From contig NZ_KE650771.1 in assembly GCF_000447295.1 (NCBI RefSeq), positions 939,151 to 1,003,150 on the forward strand: 64,000 nucleotides of DNA, in the 5' to 3' direction. The stretch's first letter is position 1; every line of letters begins with the position of its first letter. The position numbers and the translations under genes are program-made. Below, one piece after another: positions 28,301 through 37,456 of the stretch. This DNA comes from Fischerella sp. PCC 9431 (lineage in GTDB: Bacteria > Cyanobacteriota > Cyanobacteriia > Cyanobacteriales > Nostocaceae). The notes below the pieces were generated by a model. The model did not search any database, was not told where the DNA came from, and saw nothing but the letters and a program-made list of their open reading frames with translations.

Positions 28301-29314
28301 GTGATTAGAGTTGCTATCAACGGTTTCGGGCGCATCGGTCGTAACTTTATGCGCTGTTGGCTAGGTAGAGAGAATAGCAATATTGACTTGGTTGCTATCA
28401 ATGACACCTCAGATCCTAGAACCAACGCTCACCTGCTCAAGTATGACTCGATGCTAGGGAAGTTAAAAAATGCTGACATTACTGCTGATGATAACTCGAT
28501 TATCGCCAACGGCAAGACCGTAAAATGTGTATCTGATCGCAATCCAGAAAACTTGCCCTGGAAAGAGTGGGAAATTGACCTAATTATCGAAGCTACAGGT
28601 GTATTTACCGCCAAAGAAGGGGCAATGAAGCATGTGAATGCTGGAGCCAAAAAGGTTCTAATCACTGCTCCTGGTAAAAATGAAGATGGTACTTTCGTTA
28701 TCGGCGTAAACCATCACGATTACGATCACGACAAACACCACATCATCAGTAACGCCAGCTGTACCACTAACTGCTTGGCTCCTGTTGCCAAAGTGTTACA
28801 TGAGAAATTTGGCATCATCAAAGGTACAATGACCACCACCCACAGCTACACAGGTGATCAGCGCTTACTAGACGCTTCTCACCGTGATGTACGCCGTGCG
28901 CGTGCTGCGGCTATTAATATTGTGCCTACTTCCACCGGTGCAGCAAAAGCTGTAGCGTTGGTACTGCCAGATCTTAAAGGCAAGCTGAATGGTGTAGCAT
29001 TGCGTGTACCTACCCCTAATGTTTCAATGGTGGATTTTGTGGTACAAGTCGAGAAGCCAACAATTGCGGAAGAAGTCAACGCAGCGCTCAAGAGTGCTTC
29101 TGAAAATGAGCTAAAAGGCATTTTAGACTATAGCGAACTACAATTAGTATCCTCTGACTATCAAGGTACTGATGCTTCTTCCATTATTGATGCCAGCTTG
29201 ACACTAGTTATGGGCGGTGACATGGTGAAAGTCATGGCATGGTACGACAACGAATGGGGTTACAGCCAACGCGTTCTCGACCTCGCAGAATTAGTAGCTG
29301 TGAAGTGGAAGTAA
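28301..29314 (+). CDS. gap2: Photosynthetic NAD(P)-dependent glyceraldehyde-3-phosphate dehydrogenase (Gap2 type)
   Basis: 337 residues. N-terminal NAD(P) fold [26 protein letters not shown] is characteristic of the dual-cofactor Gap2/GapAB class. Catalytic Cys is C154 in [12 protein letters not shown]; the catalytic His lies in [11 protein letters not shown]; the C-terminal [11 protein letters not shown] is invariant. It catalyses the reductive Calvin-cycle step (and gluconeogenesis) in the cytosol. The start is GTG 28301, preceded by AGAGGG nine bases upstream. This leader resembles that of glpX at 59.0 kb. Monocistronic context: repeat cluster upstream, convergent thiL downstream. Confidence 0.96.
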   Translation: MIRVAINGFGRIGRNFMRCWLGRENSNIDLVAINDTSDPRTNAHLLKYDSMLGKLKNADITADDNSIIANGKTVKCVSDRNPENLPWKEWEIDLIIEATGVFTAKEGAMKHVNAGAKKVLITAPGKNEDGTFVIGVNHHDYDHDKHHIISNASCTTNCLAPVAKVLHEKFGIIKGTMTTTHSYTGDQRLLDASHRDVRRARAAAINIVPTSTGAAKAVALVLPDLKGKLNGVALRVPTPNVSMVDFVVQVEKPTIAEEVNAALKSASENELKGILDYSELQLVSSDYQGTDASSIIDASLTLVMGGDMVKVMAWYDNEWGYSQRVLDLAELVAVKWK

Positions 29315-29335
29315 TAATCAAGAGTCAATAGTCGA

Positions 29336-29436
29336 GACGCGATTCATCGCGTCTGTACAATAGTCCAGAGTCCATAGTTGACAGTTTTTACAATTGACCA
29401 TTGTAGAGATGTGAGGAACATCGCGTCTCTACAATT
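29336..29436. repeat. Two hairpins of the GAGACGCG family between gap2 and thiL
   Basis: GACGCGAT-TC-ATCGCGTC at 29336-29353 is an 8-base-pair hairpin. About 29402-29436 holds TTGTAGAGA and TCTCTACAA arms around a loop containing CATCGCGTC. A relative is at 33008-33053. The convergent position allows a terminator role. Confidence 0.7.
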
Positions 29437-30466
29437 GACCAAAATGCTGAAATCCCTGACTGAGAGTCAAAACTTGATCGGGGATTTCAGCATTTTGGTC
29501 TTGTAGTATTACAATTGAAGTGTCTGTGATTTCTCCGATCACAGCAGCACCTTGACCCAGCATTTGTACTAACTTATCTGCTGGCTGTTTAGGTAAACAC
29601 AAGACTAACTCAAAATCTTCCCCACCATAGAGGCTATACTGTAGAGCTTGTTCTTTGGTCAGCCAATGATCAAATGCTTGTGGAATAGGTATTTGTGTAC
29701 GTTCTACAACAGCACCAACTTTACTCGCACGGCAAATTTGTACTACTGCATCTGCTAAACCGTCGCTGCTATCCATACCCGATACCGGGAAGTGAGAAAT
29801 AGGGGTGTAGGAAGAATCAAAAATTTGCCCAAGGATGGGTAAGACATCTAATCGGGGTTTTGGACGTTGGTGAGCGCCGATTAAAGCCTTTGTTTCCTCT
29901 TGGGTGAGGTTTTTTACCTTTTCGGGGTGCAAGAGCAATTCTAAGCCAGCCTGGGACGCACCGTGAACACCAGTAACAACAATAGCATCTCCAATTTGAG
30001 CTTGGTTGCGACGGATAATTCGCTGGGGGTAAGCTTGACCAAAAGCAGTAATGGCTACGGTAATTACTGGCGATCGCACAACATCACCACCCACAATCGG
30101 AGTATTGTATTGTTGCAAGCATTGGGTCATACCTGCATACATTTGTTCTACCCAACTCACAGCAACATCACCAGGTAGTCCCAATCCCACAGTAATTCCC
30201 AAGGTCGAAGCACCCATTGCTGCAAGATCTGACAAATTAGCAGCAGCTGCACGCCAACCAACATCTTCTGGGGAAGTTGTAATTTCACTAAAGTGAATTT
30301 TATCAACTAAAACATCGGTAGTAACGATCACAGATTGTTTTGGTTCAGTAGTAAGAACTGCTGCATCGTCTCCAATAATTTCGGCAGGACAAAAGCGCTG
30401 CAAAATTTGCAAAAGTCCTTGTTCGCCAATATCTTTAACTAGCAAAGAAGATGATTGATTGTTCAT
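29429..30466 (-). CDS. thiL: Thiamine-monophosphate kinase
   Basis: 345 residues of the PurM/ThiL ATP-binding fold, phosphorylating thiamine phosphate to the diphosphate cofactor. Seen: IGDDAAVL near residue 36, VTTDVLVDKIHF, the conserved AAANLSDLAAMGA, and GMDSSDGLADAV. Length is typical. No TPP riboswitch is apparent upstream at 30467-30663. Its 3' end meets the gap2 downstream repeats. Confidence 0.93.
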   Translation of the reverse strand: MNNQSSSLLVKDIGEQGLLQILQRFCPAEIIGDDAAVLTTEPKQSVIVTTDVLVDKIHFSEITTSPEDVGWRAAAANLSDLAAMGASTLGITVGLGLPGDVAVSWVEQMYAGMTQCLQQYNTPIVGGDVVRSPVITVAITAFGQAYPQRIIRRNQAQIGDAIVVTGVHGASQAGLELLLHPEKVKNLTQEETKALIGAHQRPKPRLDVLPILGQIFDSSYTPISHFPVSGMDSSDGLADAVVQICRASKVGAVVERTQIPIPQAFDHWLTKEQALQYSLYGGEDFELVLCLPKQPADKLVQMLGQGAAVIGEITDTSIVILQDQNAEIPDQVLTLSQGFQHFGQL

Positions 30467-30663
30467 AATAGGAATTTAATTTTATTTAGGATATTATTTG
30501 AAGATAATCAAACAAGATTGAGGTAAATTGCTTCTTCCACATAGGGTAAACTAAATACCCTTTTAACATCATGTTATTTCGCTTTTGAATTGCAGAACTC
30601 CATATCTATCAAAACTACCTAAACGAATAATTTAGGTAATCAAAAAGTGATGAAATACTAAAC

Positions 30664-31068
30664 ATGAAAAAAGCAATTACTGTCTTGGTGGCTTTTCCCT
30701 TCTTGTCTTTGGTAGCTTGTCAGCCAACTTCTACTCAGAATGCAACTGCTGAATTTTGTGGCAATTTAGCGAAATTAGAACAGGCTGTTAACCAAATGAC
30801 AAATTTAACTCCCGCTTCCACAGTTGGAGATCTTAGAGCAGCCGATAGAGCAGTTGATCAGGCGATCGCAAATGTGAGAAAATCAGCCACAAGGGTGAGG
30901 GAAGCCAGAATAGACAATCTCAACCAAGCCTACAACAACCTTGATCAGACGGTTAATCGTCTTTCTAACAGACAAACTCTTGCCTCTGCTGCAACTTCTA
31001 TTCAACAAGCAGCCGCAAAAGTTAAAACTGCAAAAGCACAGCTAGATTCTAGTATTAATTGTCCCTAG
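30664..31068 (+). CDS. Small putative lipoprotein, 134 aa
   Basis: Signal peptide MKKAITVLVAFPFLSLVAC ends in a lipobox (LVAC), so the mature protein likely starts at Cys19 and is lipid-anchored. The rest is Ala/Gln/Asn-rich with helical heptads (AVDQAIANVRKSATRVREAR, TSIQQAAAKVKTAKA), suggesting a coiled-coil or helical bundle. Cys near residue 32 and a final Cys could pair. No family recognised. 119 bases separate it from the radical SAM gene. Confidence 0.7.
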   Translation: MKKAITVLVAFPFLSLVACQPTSTQNATAEFCGNLAKLEQAVNQMTNLTPASTVGDLRAADRAVDQAIANVRKSATRVREARIDNLNQAYNNLDQTVNRLSNRQTLASAATSIQQAAAKVKTAKAQLDSSINCP

Positions 31069-31187
31069 TAAGTGTCTGAAGGTGAAGAAACTTTATTAAT
31101 GATTGGGGCGGATGTTTCATCCGCCTATTATTTTTGAGGTACTTGCTATTGTTTATTGGTGTAATATTAAAAACAAACATTTGCACC

Positions 31188-32618
31188 ATGCCTACTCGCA
31201 ATTACCTATTTTATTCTTTGACAAACAGTGTTTGTTCCAAATGTCTCGTCAAGGTAGAAGCTAAAATTATTTTCCAAGATGATCGCGTTTACTTAGTCAA
31301 AAACTGTCCTACCCACGGACGAGAAGAAGTTTTAATTGCTGATGATATTGAATATTACAAAAAATCTCTGGATTTTATCAAGCCAGGAGATATGCCACTC
31401 AAGTTTAATACACCAATCAAATATGGTTGTCCTTATGATTGTGGATTATGCCTAGATCATGAACAGCATAGTTGTTTGACTTTAATAGAAGTCACAGATA
31501 AATGCAATCTTTCTTGTCCAATTTGCTATGCTGATTCCGGTGCTGAAGAATTTTCTCATATTTCTCATCAACCCAGACACCACCGTAGTTTAACCGAAAT
31601 TGAAAGCATGATTAATGCGGTAGTGGCGAATGAGGGAGAACCGCAAATTGTGCAGTTGAGTGGTGGTGAACCGACGCTTCACCCAGAGTTTTTTGAAATT
31701 ATGGATATTGCCAAAAGCAAGCCAATTAAACATTTAATGATTAATACTAATGGGGTGCGAATTGCTAAAGATAAAGCTTTTTGCAGTCGCCTGAGTCAAT
31801 ACATGCCTGGTATAGAAGTATATCTGCAATTTGATAGCTTTGAGGCAGAAACACTGAAGGACTTGCGGGGTGCAGATTTGCGTAGTGTCAGAGAAATGGC
31901 GATCGCTCACCTCAACGAATATAACATCTCTACTACTTTTGTTGTCACCCTTAAAAAAGGGTTAAATGACCATGAAATTGGCAAAATAATTGAGTATGCT
32001 TTGCAACAGCCTTGTGTGCGCGGGGTGACGTTTCAACCGATCCAAGCAGCTGGACGTTTGCAAGGCTTTGATCCCAAGCATGACAGGTACACTCTCACCG
32101 AAGTACGCAGAGCAATTTTACAACAAAGCCCTTATTTTCAACCAGAAGATATTTTACCTGTGCCTTGTCATCCCGATTGTTTGGCAATGGCTTATGCACT
32201 CAAAGTCAATGGTAAAGTTATACCTCTAACTGGGTTAATTAATCCTGAAAAGTTTGTGGAAATTATGCCCAATAGTGTACTTTATGAACAAAATCCAGAA
32301 CTCAAACGTCACATTTTTGAGTTATTTTCCACTAGTCATTCACCCAGTTCTGCGGCTACATCATTAAAGCAGCTTTTGTGTTGTTTGCCAATGTTGCCTG
32401 TTCCAGAAGGAATTACCTACGCTAATATTTTTCGGGTGATGATTGTCCAGTTTCTTGATCCTTATAATTTTGATGTGCGTTCTGTCAAACGATCATGCAT
32501 TCATATCGTACACCCAGATGGCAGAATAATTCCTTTTGATACTTTTAATATGTTTTATCGTGAAGGTAGCACAGGGTACGATTTGGTTAATAATCAAAGA
32601 TTTAAGTTTGGCAATTAA
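31188..32618 (+). CDS. COG1964-type radical SAM enzyme, Tes-like
   Basis: 476 residues. The radical SAM cluster is CNLSCPICYA (Cys-x3-Cys-x2-Cys). Extra cysteines precede it: CSKC near residue 15, KNCPTHG, and YGCPYDCGLC; others follow (VPCHPDC, KRSCIHIVHPDGR). QLSGGEPTLHP is the SAM-binding GGE block. This layout is that of the COG1964 family, which includes archaeal tetraether lipid synthase (MJ0619). Auxiliary Fe-S clusters are therefore likely. Substrate in a bacterium is unknown; C-C bond formation on lipid or isoprenoid chains is a guess from the family. I use ATG 31188 (MPTRNYLF); a TTG 18 codons upstream is less convincing. A membrane protein follows after 9 bases. Confidence 0.75.
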   Translation: MPTRNYLFYSLTNSVCSKCLVKVEAKIIFQDDRVYLVKNCPTHGREEVLIADDIEYYKKSLDFIKPGDMPLKFNTPIKYGCPYDCGLCLDHEQHSCLTLIEVTDKCNLSCPICYADSGAEEFSHISHQPRHHRSLTEIESMINAVVANEGEPQIVQLSGGEPTLHPEFFEIMDIAKSKPIKHLMINTNGVRIAKDKAFCSRLSQYMPGIEVYLQFDSFEAETLKDLRGADLRSVREMAIAHLNEYNISTTFVVTLKKGLNDHEIGKIIEYALQQPCVRGVTFQPIQAAGRLQGFDPKHDRYTLTEVRRAILQQSPYFQPEDILPVPCHPDCLAMAYALKVNGKVIPLTGLINPEKFVEIMPNSVLYEQNPELKRHIFELFSTSHSPSSAATSLKQLLCCLPMLPVPEGITYANIFRVMIVQFLDPYNFDVRSVKRSCIHIVHPDGRIIPFDTFNMFYREGSTGYDLVNNQRFKFGN

Positions 32619-32627
32619 GGAAGCTGC

Positions 32628-32954
32628 ATGTCGAGAAGAAATGAATTTTCTAATGTTATCAGTGGAATTTTTATAGTTCTGGGAATGCATATCATTGCAA
32701 CTGTTATTTTGGGCGTTATTGCTTATATAGAGTTAATTATTGCTGCTCAATATAACATCAGATTTTTCCAGACAATTTTTGTAGTCTATTTTTTTGGGAT
32801 TGGTATTACTCAACTTGTATATATAATTCCTGTGCTTTTGCGACTGAAAAGACAAGGAAAATTTGCTTTAATGAAGGGGGTTATTATTGGTGCAATTTTC
32901 ACAGCATTGCTTAATGGTGGTTGTTGGATTTGGTTTATAAGTTTAACTTCATAA
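32628..32954 (+). CDS. Small membrane protein, 108 aa, downstream of radical SAM gene
   Basis: Three to four hydrophobic spans (about 10-35, 45-68, 82-105) with short polar loops, e.g. RLKRQGKF. AAGGAAG four bases before ATG 32628 is a strong ribosome-binding site, and only 9 bases separate it from the radical SAM stop, so the two are probably co-expressed. No family recognised. Function could be to bring the radical SAM enzyme to the membrane, which is inference from position only. Confidence 0.65.
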   Translation: MSRRNEFSNVISGIFIVLGMHIIATVILGVIAYIELIIAAQYNIRFFQTIFVVYFFGIGITQLVYIIPVLLRLKRQGKFALMKGVIIGAIFTALLNGGCWIWFISLTS

Positions 32955-33007
32955 GTTTGTGTTTGATCAGGATTGTGGTTAGGAATTAGCATAATACGGT
33001 TCAGTAT

Positions 33008-33053
33008 GTAGAGACGCACAATTATCCTGCGGGATCTTGCTACGCGTCTCTAC
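33008..33053. repeat. Inverted repeat GTAGAGACGC...GCGTCTCTAC
   Basis: Perfect 10-base arms at 33008-33017 and 33044-33053 around a 26-base loop. Same family as the hairpins at 29.34-29.44 kb. Located between convergent genes, so a terminator role is possible. Confidence 0.75.
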
Positions 33054-33154
33054 TTTTGCCTTAAGTAGGTAGGCGAGAAAATGCGGAAGAAAGAGGAATT
33101 GATTTGATAAATTTGTTAACTGATAACTGTTAACACACCCTGGCAAATGATGAA

Positions 33155-35437
33155 TTATTCGTCAATTTGACCAATGCGACGGATATTAAGAATATCACTC
33201 ATTTTCTTAATTTGAGTAAATATCTGTTCTAATTGAGAGCGATCGCAAATTTCGATCCCCAAATCAATCAACGCTGGTTGACCAAATGATGTTTTGACGT
33301 TTGCATGGCGGACGTTGATTCCGTGGTCGCTTAAGCGTGACAAAATATCTTTTAAGACTCCAACTCGGTCTAGCGCTTCAATTTGTAAGTTCACCGCGTA
33401 AGTCTGGGGACGACCAGTGTGTTCTAATGCTTGGTTCCAACTTACTGGTACTAAGCGATCGCACTCTGCTTTTTCTAAGTTATGACAACCTTGGCGGTGG
33501 ATAGAAATTCCTCTACCCCGTGTCACTACACCGATAATTGCTTCGCCAGGAATGGGAGTACAACACCCAGCTAAGTGATACAACAAACCCTCGACGCCGA
33601 CAATTGGAGAATCACTAGCGCGGGAGGTAGTTGTGAGAGTTGCCTCTCGTAACAAGGCTGCTGCCTTGGCTGTGGTGGGTAGGTTTGTGGTATGATCTGG
33701 CTCGTTAGTAACAGGCTGCTGTGCTTTAATAATTTCTCGCCAACGGTTCAGTACTAAGTTGAGTGTGATTTCTCCATAACCTAAGCCTGCGAGTAAATCT
33801 TCTGTGGAGTGGTAATTACATTTTTCTGCTACCGCTTGCATTGGTTCAGATTTCAATAGACTATCAAAACCTGTTCTGCCAAGTTCTTTTTCTAATAATT
33901 CCCGACCACGAGCAACATTTTCTTCCCGGCGCGATCGCTTGTACCATTGTTTAATCCGGTTTTTGGCTGCACTCGTCCGCACAAAGTTCAACCAATCTAA
34001 ACTAGGATGACCGCTTTTTTGGGTAATAATTTCGACGATATCACCATTTTGCAAGCGTGTCGAAAGTGGTACCATTCTACCATTTACTCGCACTCCTGTA
34101 CAGCGATTTCCTACTTCTGTGTGGATGCGATAGGCAAAATCTACTGTTGTCGAACCTGGTTTTAAGGCAATTAAATCTCCTTTGGGAGTAAATACATAAA
34201 TATCTTCTTCAAAGAGATTATCTTTGATGCTTTCCAAATACTCTTGAGCATCTTTTAAATCACTTTGCCATTCTAATAACTGCCGCAACCAGGTAAATTT
34301 TTCATCCGTCGTAGTTAAACTAGTATTAGAAACGCCAGTTTCTTTATATTTCCAGTGAGCAGCAATACCGTACTCTGCTACACGGTGCATTTCTAATGTG
34401 CGAATTTGCACTTCTAAAGGTCGTCCCCAAGGACCGATAACGCCAGTATGTAATGATTGGTAACGGTTGGGCTTAGGTAATCCAATATAATCTTTAAATC
34501 TACCAGGAATGGGACGGAAAACATCGTGAACAACTGCTAAAGCACGATAACATTCGTCATTTGTCTGAACAATGATTCGCAGTGCAGCTAAATCGTAAAT
34601 TTCGTTAAATTCTTTATTTTGCCGTTGCATCTTTTGATAAATACTATAAAGATGCTTGGGACGCCCACTAATATCAAGACAGCGAATTCCTGCTTCTGCA
34701 AGTCGAGTTCTCAATGTTTCGGAAACTTTTGTTAATCTCTCTTCTCGCGCGGTGCGTTTTTCCGAAACAAGCTGTTGAATTTCTCGAAAAGCTTCCGGTT
34801 CTAAATATTTAAATGTTAAATCTTCTAATTCCCATTTAAAACGCCAAATCCCTAAGCGATTTGCTAAGGGAGCAAATATTTCTCGCGTTTCTGTAGCGGT
34901 GCGACGGCGTTTTTCTTCTGGCATGTATTCTAATGTTCGCATGTTGTGTAAGCGATCTGCCAACTTCACCACAATCACGCGGATATCTTGCGCCATAGCC
35001 AAAAACATCCGCCGGAAATTTTCGGCTTGACTTTCAGTTTTGCTTTTGAAATTAATTTTAGAAAGCTTGGTGACGCCTTCAACTAAGCATCTCACTTCTG
35101 AGCCAAAACGCTGTTCTATATCTTCAATTGTAACATCTGTATCTTCCACTACATCATGGAGAAATCCAGCTGCTATCATAGCTGCACTACCACCTAAATC
35201 ACGCAGCATTCCAGCTACAGCAATCGGATGACAGATATATGGTTCTCCTGATTTGCGGTACTGACCGTGATGCAGCTGATAAGCAAACTCAAAGGCTTGA
35301 CAAATCAAACTTGTATCATAATATCTTCGGTCTTCTTCCGTTGCGGCGCTATCTGTTGGCGGTGTGCGTAAACAAGTTTCTAGCCATTCTGGAAGAGTTA
35401 TATCAATAGGGTGGTTGACAATTGTGCTGCTCATCAT
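33155..35437 (-). CDS. rel: Bifunctional (p)ppGpp synthetase/hydrolase
   Basis: 760 residues, the long Rel/SpoT form. Domains: HD hydrolase about 40-195 (FLHDVVEDT, KLADRLHNMRT); synthetase about 255-370 (GRFKDYIGLPKPNRYQSLHT); TGS about 415-475 (YVFTPKGDLIALKPGSTTVDFAYRI); zinc-finger/helical region (GCCTPIPGEAIIGVVTRGRG, HRQGCHNL); C-terminal ACT about 680-755. The RFKD motif marks the bifunctional class, and the HD residues are intact, so both synthesis and hydrolysis of the stringent-response alarmone are expected. Start ATG 35437 (a second ATG follows immediately). Monocistronic. Confidence 0.95.
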   Translation of the reverse strand: MMSSTIVNHPIDITLPEWLETCLRTPPTDSAATEEDRRYYDTSLICQAFEFAYQLHHGQYRKSGEPYICHPIAVAGMLRDLGGSAAMIAAGFLHDVVEDTDVTIEDIEQRFGSEVRCLVEGVTKLSKINFKSKTESQAENFRRMFLAMAQDIRVIVVKLADRLHNMRTLEYMPEEKRRRTATETREIFAPLANRLGIWRFKWELEDLTFKYLEPEAFREIQQLVSEKRTAREERLTKVSETLRTRLAEAGIRCLDISGRPKHLYSIYQKMQRQNKEFNEIYDLAALRIIVQTNDECYRALAVVHDVFRPIPGRFKDYIGLPKPNRYQSLHTGVIGPWGRPLEVQIRTLEMHRVAEYGIAAHWKYKETGVSNTSLTTTDEKFTWLRQLLEWQSDLKDAQEYLESIKDNLFEEDIYVFTPKGDLIALKPGSTTVDFAYRIHTEVGNRCTGVRVNGRMVPLSTRLQNGDIVEIITQKSGHPSLDWLNFVRTSAAKNRIKQWYKRSRREENVARGRELLEKELGRTGFDSLLKSEPMQAVAEKCNYHSTEDLLAGLGYGEITLNLVLNRWREIIKAQQPVTNEPDHTTNLPTTAKAAALLREATLTTTSRASDSPIVGVEGLLYHLAGCCTPIPGEAIIGVVTRGRGISIHRQGCHNLEKAECDRLVPVSWNQALEHTGRPQTYAVNLQIEALDRVGVLKDILSRLSDHGINVRHANVKTSFGQPALIDLGIEICDRSQLEQIFTQIKKMSDILNIRRIGQIDE

Positions 35438-35749
35438 AGAATATAGCCGGGCTGGAGATAATTCGGTGGTTAGAGGGAGGAGTGAACACAGTTAACAAAA
35501 ATGTCATCGAAAAACTATATTGCTGCTGACACGGCGAAAGAAAAAGCGATCGCAGAATCATTACTCAAACAATAAGCTTGGGCAAATCATCCTGTATTAG
35601 GTGTCAAGCATAATAGTCATAAGAGTCCAATAATGCCAAATCAGACTCCAAATTTAATATTCTGGAGTCCATATGCGGACAAAAGGATTAGAAAAGAATA
35701 TTGTATAGGAAAAATTACTTGACATTAATAGTATCTCAATTAGCACTAA

Positions 35750-36100
35750 ATGTCCGTCAATCAAGAGAGATATCACACCTTCGTAGTACTATTAGAGCAA
35801 CTCCGCTCACAAACGACAACTCACCAAACAGATGCACAGCAACTGCGACAGCATCTTTTGTCTTTACAGCAATTTTTTCAGCAACAGATTTTACCTTTAG
35901 CAGAGGAAAAAACACGAGAACTATCCTATAGGACAGAGATGAGTAAGCAACTGCGACTATTGGAAATTGACATCATGTTTTTTCAAGGTGCGCGACAAGC
36001 TGATACTGCTGTTGATCGACTCAAAACAATTAGCGATCGCCTCACAATTATCATCGAATATTGTCAAGCGATTCTGCAATCAGAAGCACCAGAAAAATGA
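35750..36100 (+). CDS. patD: PatD-like heterocyst-frequency protein
   Basis: 116 residues, all-helical in appearance, no membrane segment. The pattern LSLQQFFQQQILPL, then EMSKQLRLLEIDIMFFQGARQ, and ISDRLTIIIEYC agrees with my memory of the small PatD family of heterocystous cyanobacteria; PatD in Anabaena binds FtsZ and influences heterocyst frequency. Identification is from recalled sequence character, not alignment. Two overlapping frames are shadows. It ends 5 bases before the convergent EamA gene. Confidence 0.55.
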   Translation: MSVNQERYHTFVVLLEQLRSQTTTHQTDAQQLRQHLLSLQQFFQQQILPLAEEKTRELSYRTEMSKQLRLLEIDIMFFQGARQADTAVDRLKTISDRLTIIIEYCQAILQSEAPEK

Positions 36101-36105
36101 TATAG

Positions 36106-37236
36106 TCAATGGCCATCCGATTTTGGATTTTGGATTTTGGATTTTAGATTGGAATCCAAAATCGCAAATCTAAAATCTAAAATTCCTTGTCTTCCTTGTC
36201 CCCGCGTCCCCTCGTCTTCTTGTCTCTCTTCCGATCCCTGATCCCCTATACCTGATCCCCGATCCTCGATCCCCTCCACACCAGCTAACACATCGCGTTG
36301 ATTAATGAGGTAAATACTAACCAAAGTCAAAGCAACTCCTATCCACTGTAAGGGACTGAGGATTTCTTGCAGTAATAGATTGCCGAATAATAAAGCAAAG
36401 ACAGGCGTCAGAAAAGTTAGAGAACTCAGACTAGTAAGATTACCGCTAGAAGCAAAATAGAAAAACAATGCATAGGCGATCGCGCTGCCAAATACCGTAG
36501 CATAGCCTAAAGCTGCCCAGTCAGATGGTACAAGATTCTGCCATTGTTGGGATTCTGTAACCGATGAAATTCCCCACAACGGTAAACCACCTATAACCAT
36601 ATGCCATCCTGTAGCAGTAACGGGATCAGCATGACGGCTGACAAAGCGGATCATCACGGTACCCACCGCCATACTCAACGCAGCTAACAGCATTAACCAT
36701 TCGCCACTAGCAAACAGAGATTTTAGAAGTGGGAGAGTCGGAGAAAGCAAAATTTCGGGAGTGTTGTCAGAGAAAAGACCTAAAATCAGCTCATCAGGTA
36801 AGCCAATTAAACTGATCCCCGTCACACCCAATAAAAGTCCTAACCATCCCCACAAACCAATTATTTCCTGAAATAGCCACGAAGACATCAAAGCAACTGC
36901 TAATGGTTGTGAGTCGATCATCACTGATCCCAACCCAGCACCAGTTCTGACTAATCCCTCAGCCAAAAAGCCTTGAAATAAAGCCCCATCTACCAAGGCA
37001 AATAAAGCAATCCACAGCCAAGCAGTCCAGCTTTTAGGTTGGGGTCTCCCCATGAAAGCTGCTGCAATTAAAATCAGTACTCCAGCTGGGACTATCCGCA
37101 CCCCCGCCATAAACAGTGGTGTTGTGTGGGGAATTACTCCTTTCATCGCCACCATCGCCGTTCCCCATAAAAAGAAGGGTGCGATTAACAGTAGGAGAGT
37201 TAAGGGAAATCGAGATGCACTGAATTTCAGCTGCAT
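36106..37236 (-). CDS. EamA/DMT-family transporter with repeat-derived C-terminal tail
   Basis: 376 residues. Ten hydrophobic spans in two EamA halves (about 12-150 and 175-310), e.g. LLIAPFFLWGTAMVAMKG and ATVFGSAIAYALFFYFAS. This is a drug/metabolite-type exporter in the inner membrane; substrate unknown. The tail after about residue 315 ([20 protein letters not shown] onward) is encoded by the intergenic repeat array at 36112-36290 and is hydrophilic and non-conserved, so the original stop was probably lost. Start ATG 37236. Confidence 0.82.
   Translation of the reverse strand: MQLKFSASRFPLTLLLLIAPFFLWGTAMVAMKGVIPHTTPLFMAGVRIVPAGVLILIAAAFMGRPQPKSWTAWLWIALFALVDGALFQGFLAEGLVRTGAGLGSVMIDSQPLAVALMSSWLFQEIIGLWGWLGLLLGVTGISLIGLPDELILGLFSDNTPEILLSPTLPLLKSLFASGEWLMLLAALSMAVGTVMIRFVSRHADPVTATGWHMVIGGLPLWGISSVTESQQWQNLVPSDWAALGYATVFGSAIAYALFFYFASSGNLTSLSSLTFLTPVFALLFGNLLLQEILSPLQWIGVALTLVSIYLINQRDVLAGVEGIEDRGSGIGDQGSEERQEDEGTRGQGRQGILDFRFAILDSNLKSKIQNPKSDGH
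36112..36290. repeat. Repeat array forming the 3' end of the EamA gene
   Basis: 36118-36180 has iterated GATTTTGGATT units and their inverse (AATCTAAAATCT), forming an imperfect palindrome. 36185-36290 is a C-rich series (CCTTGTCCCCGCGTCCCC, CCGATCCCTGATCCCC). Words match the arrays at 11.3, 3.4 and 56.4 kb. It is open in the EamA frame for about 60 codons. Confidence 0.8.
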
Positions 37237-37344
37237 GAGATTGCTGACGCCTTTGTTTTACAACTGCATAAATTGCTTTACCTAATTTTACCTAATTATG
37301 TCTTTTTGTGAAGGAAAGAATACCTAGTCTGTAACTTCAAGTTC

Positions 37345-37393
37345 GTAGTGAGGACTTTAGTCCTCAGAATATAAGGACTAAAGTCCTCACTAC
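37345..37393. repeat. Perfect 19-base inverted repeat, GTAGTGAGGACT family
   Basis: GTAGTGAGGACTTTAGTCC (37345-37363) is matched exactly by GGACTAAAGTCCTCACTAC (37375-37393) with an 11-base loop. Each arm also holds its own small palindrome (AGGACTTTAGTCCT), so cruciform and dumbbell folds are possible. A diverged relative is at 59759-59815. Confidence 0.9.
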
Positions 37394-37456
37394 AAACAAA
37401 ATATGAGAATTATGTTCTTATGTTTATACTTAAAGAATTACTTAAGTGCAAAAAGA

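Noticed and set aside
30467-30663. TPP riboswitch upstream of thiL
   Set aside because: No conserved THI-box sequence found; thiL in cyanobacteria is not usually riboswitch-controlled.
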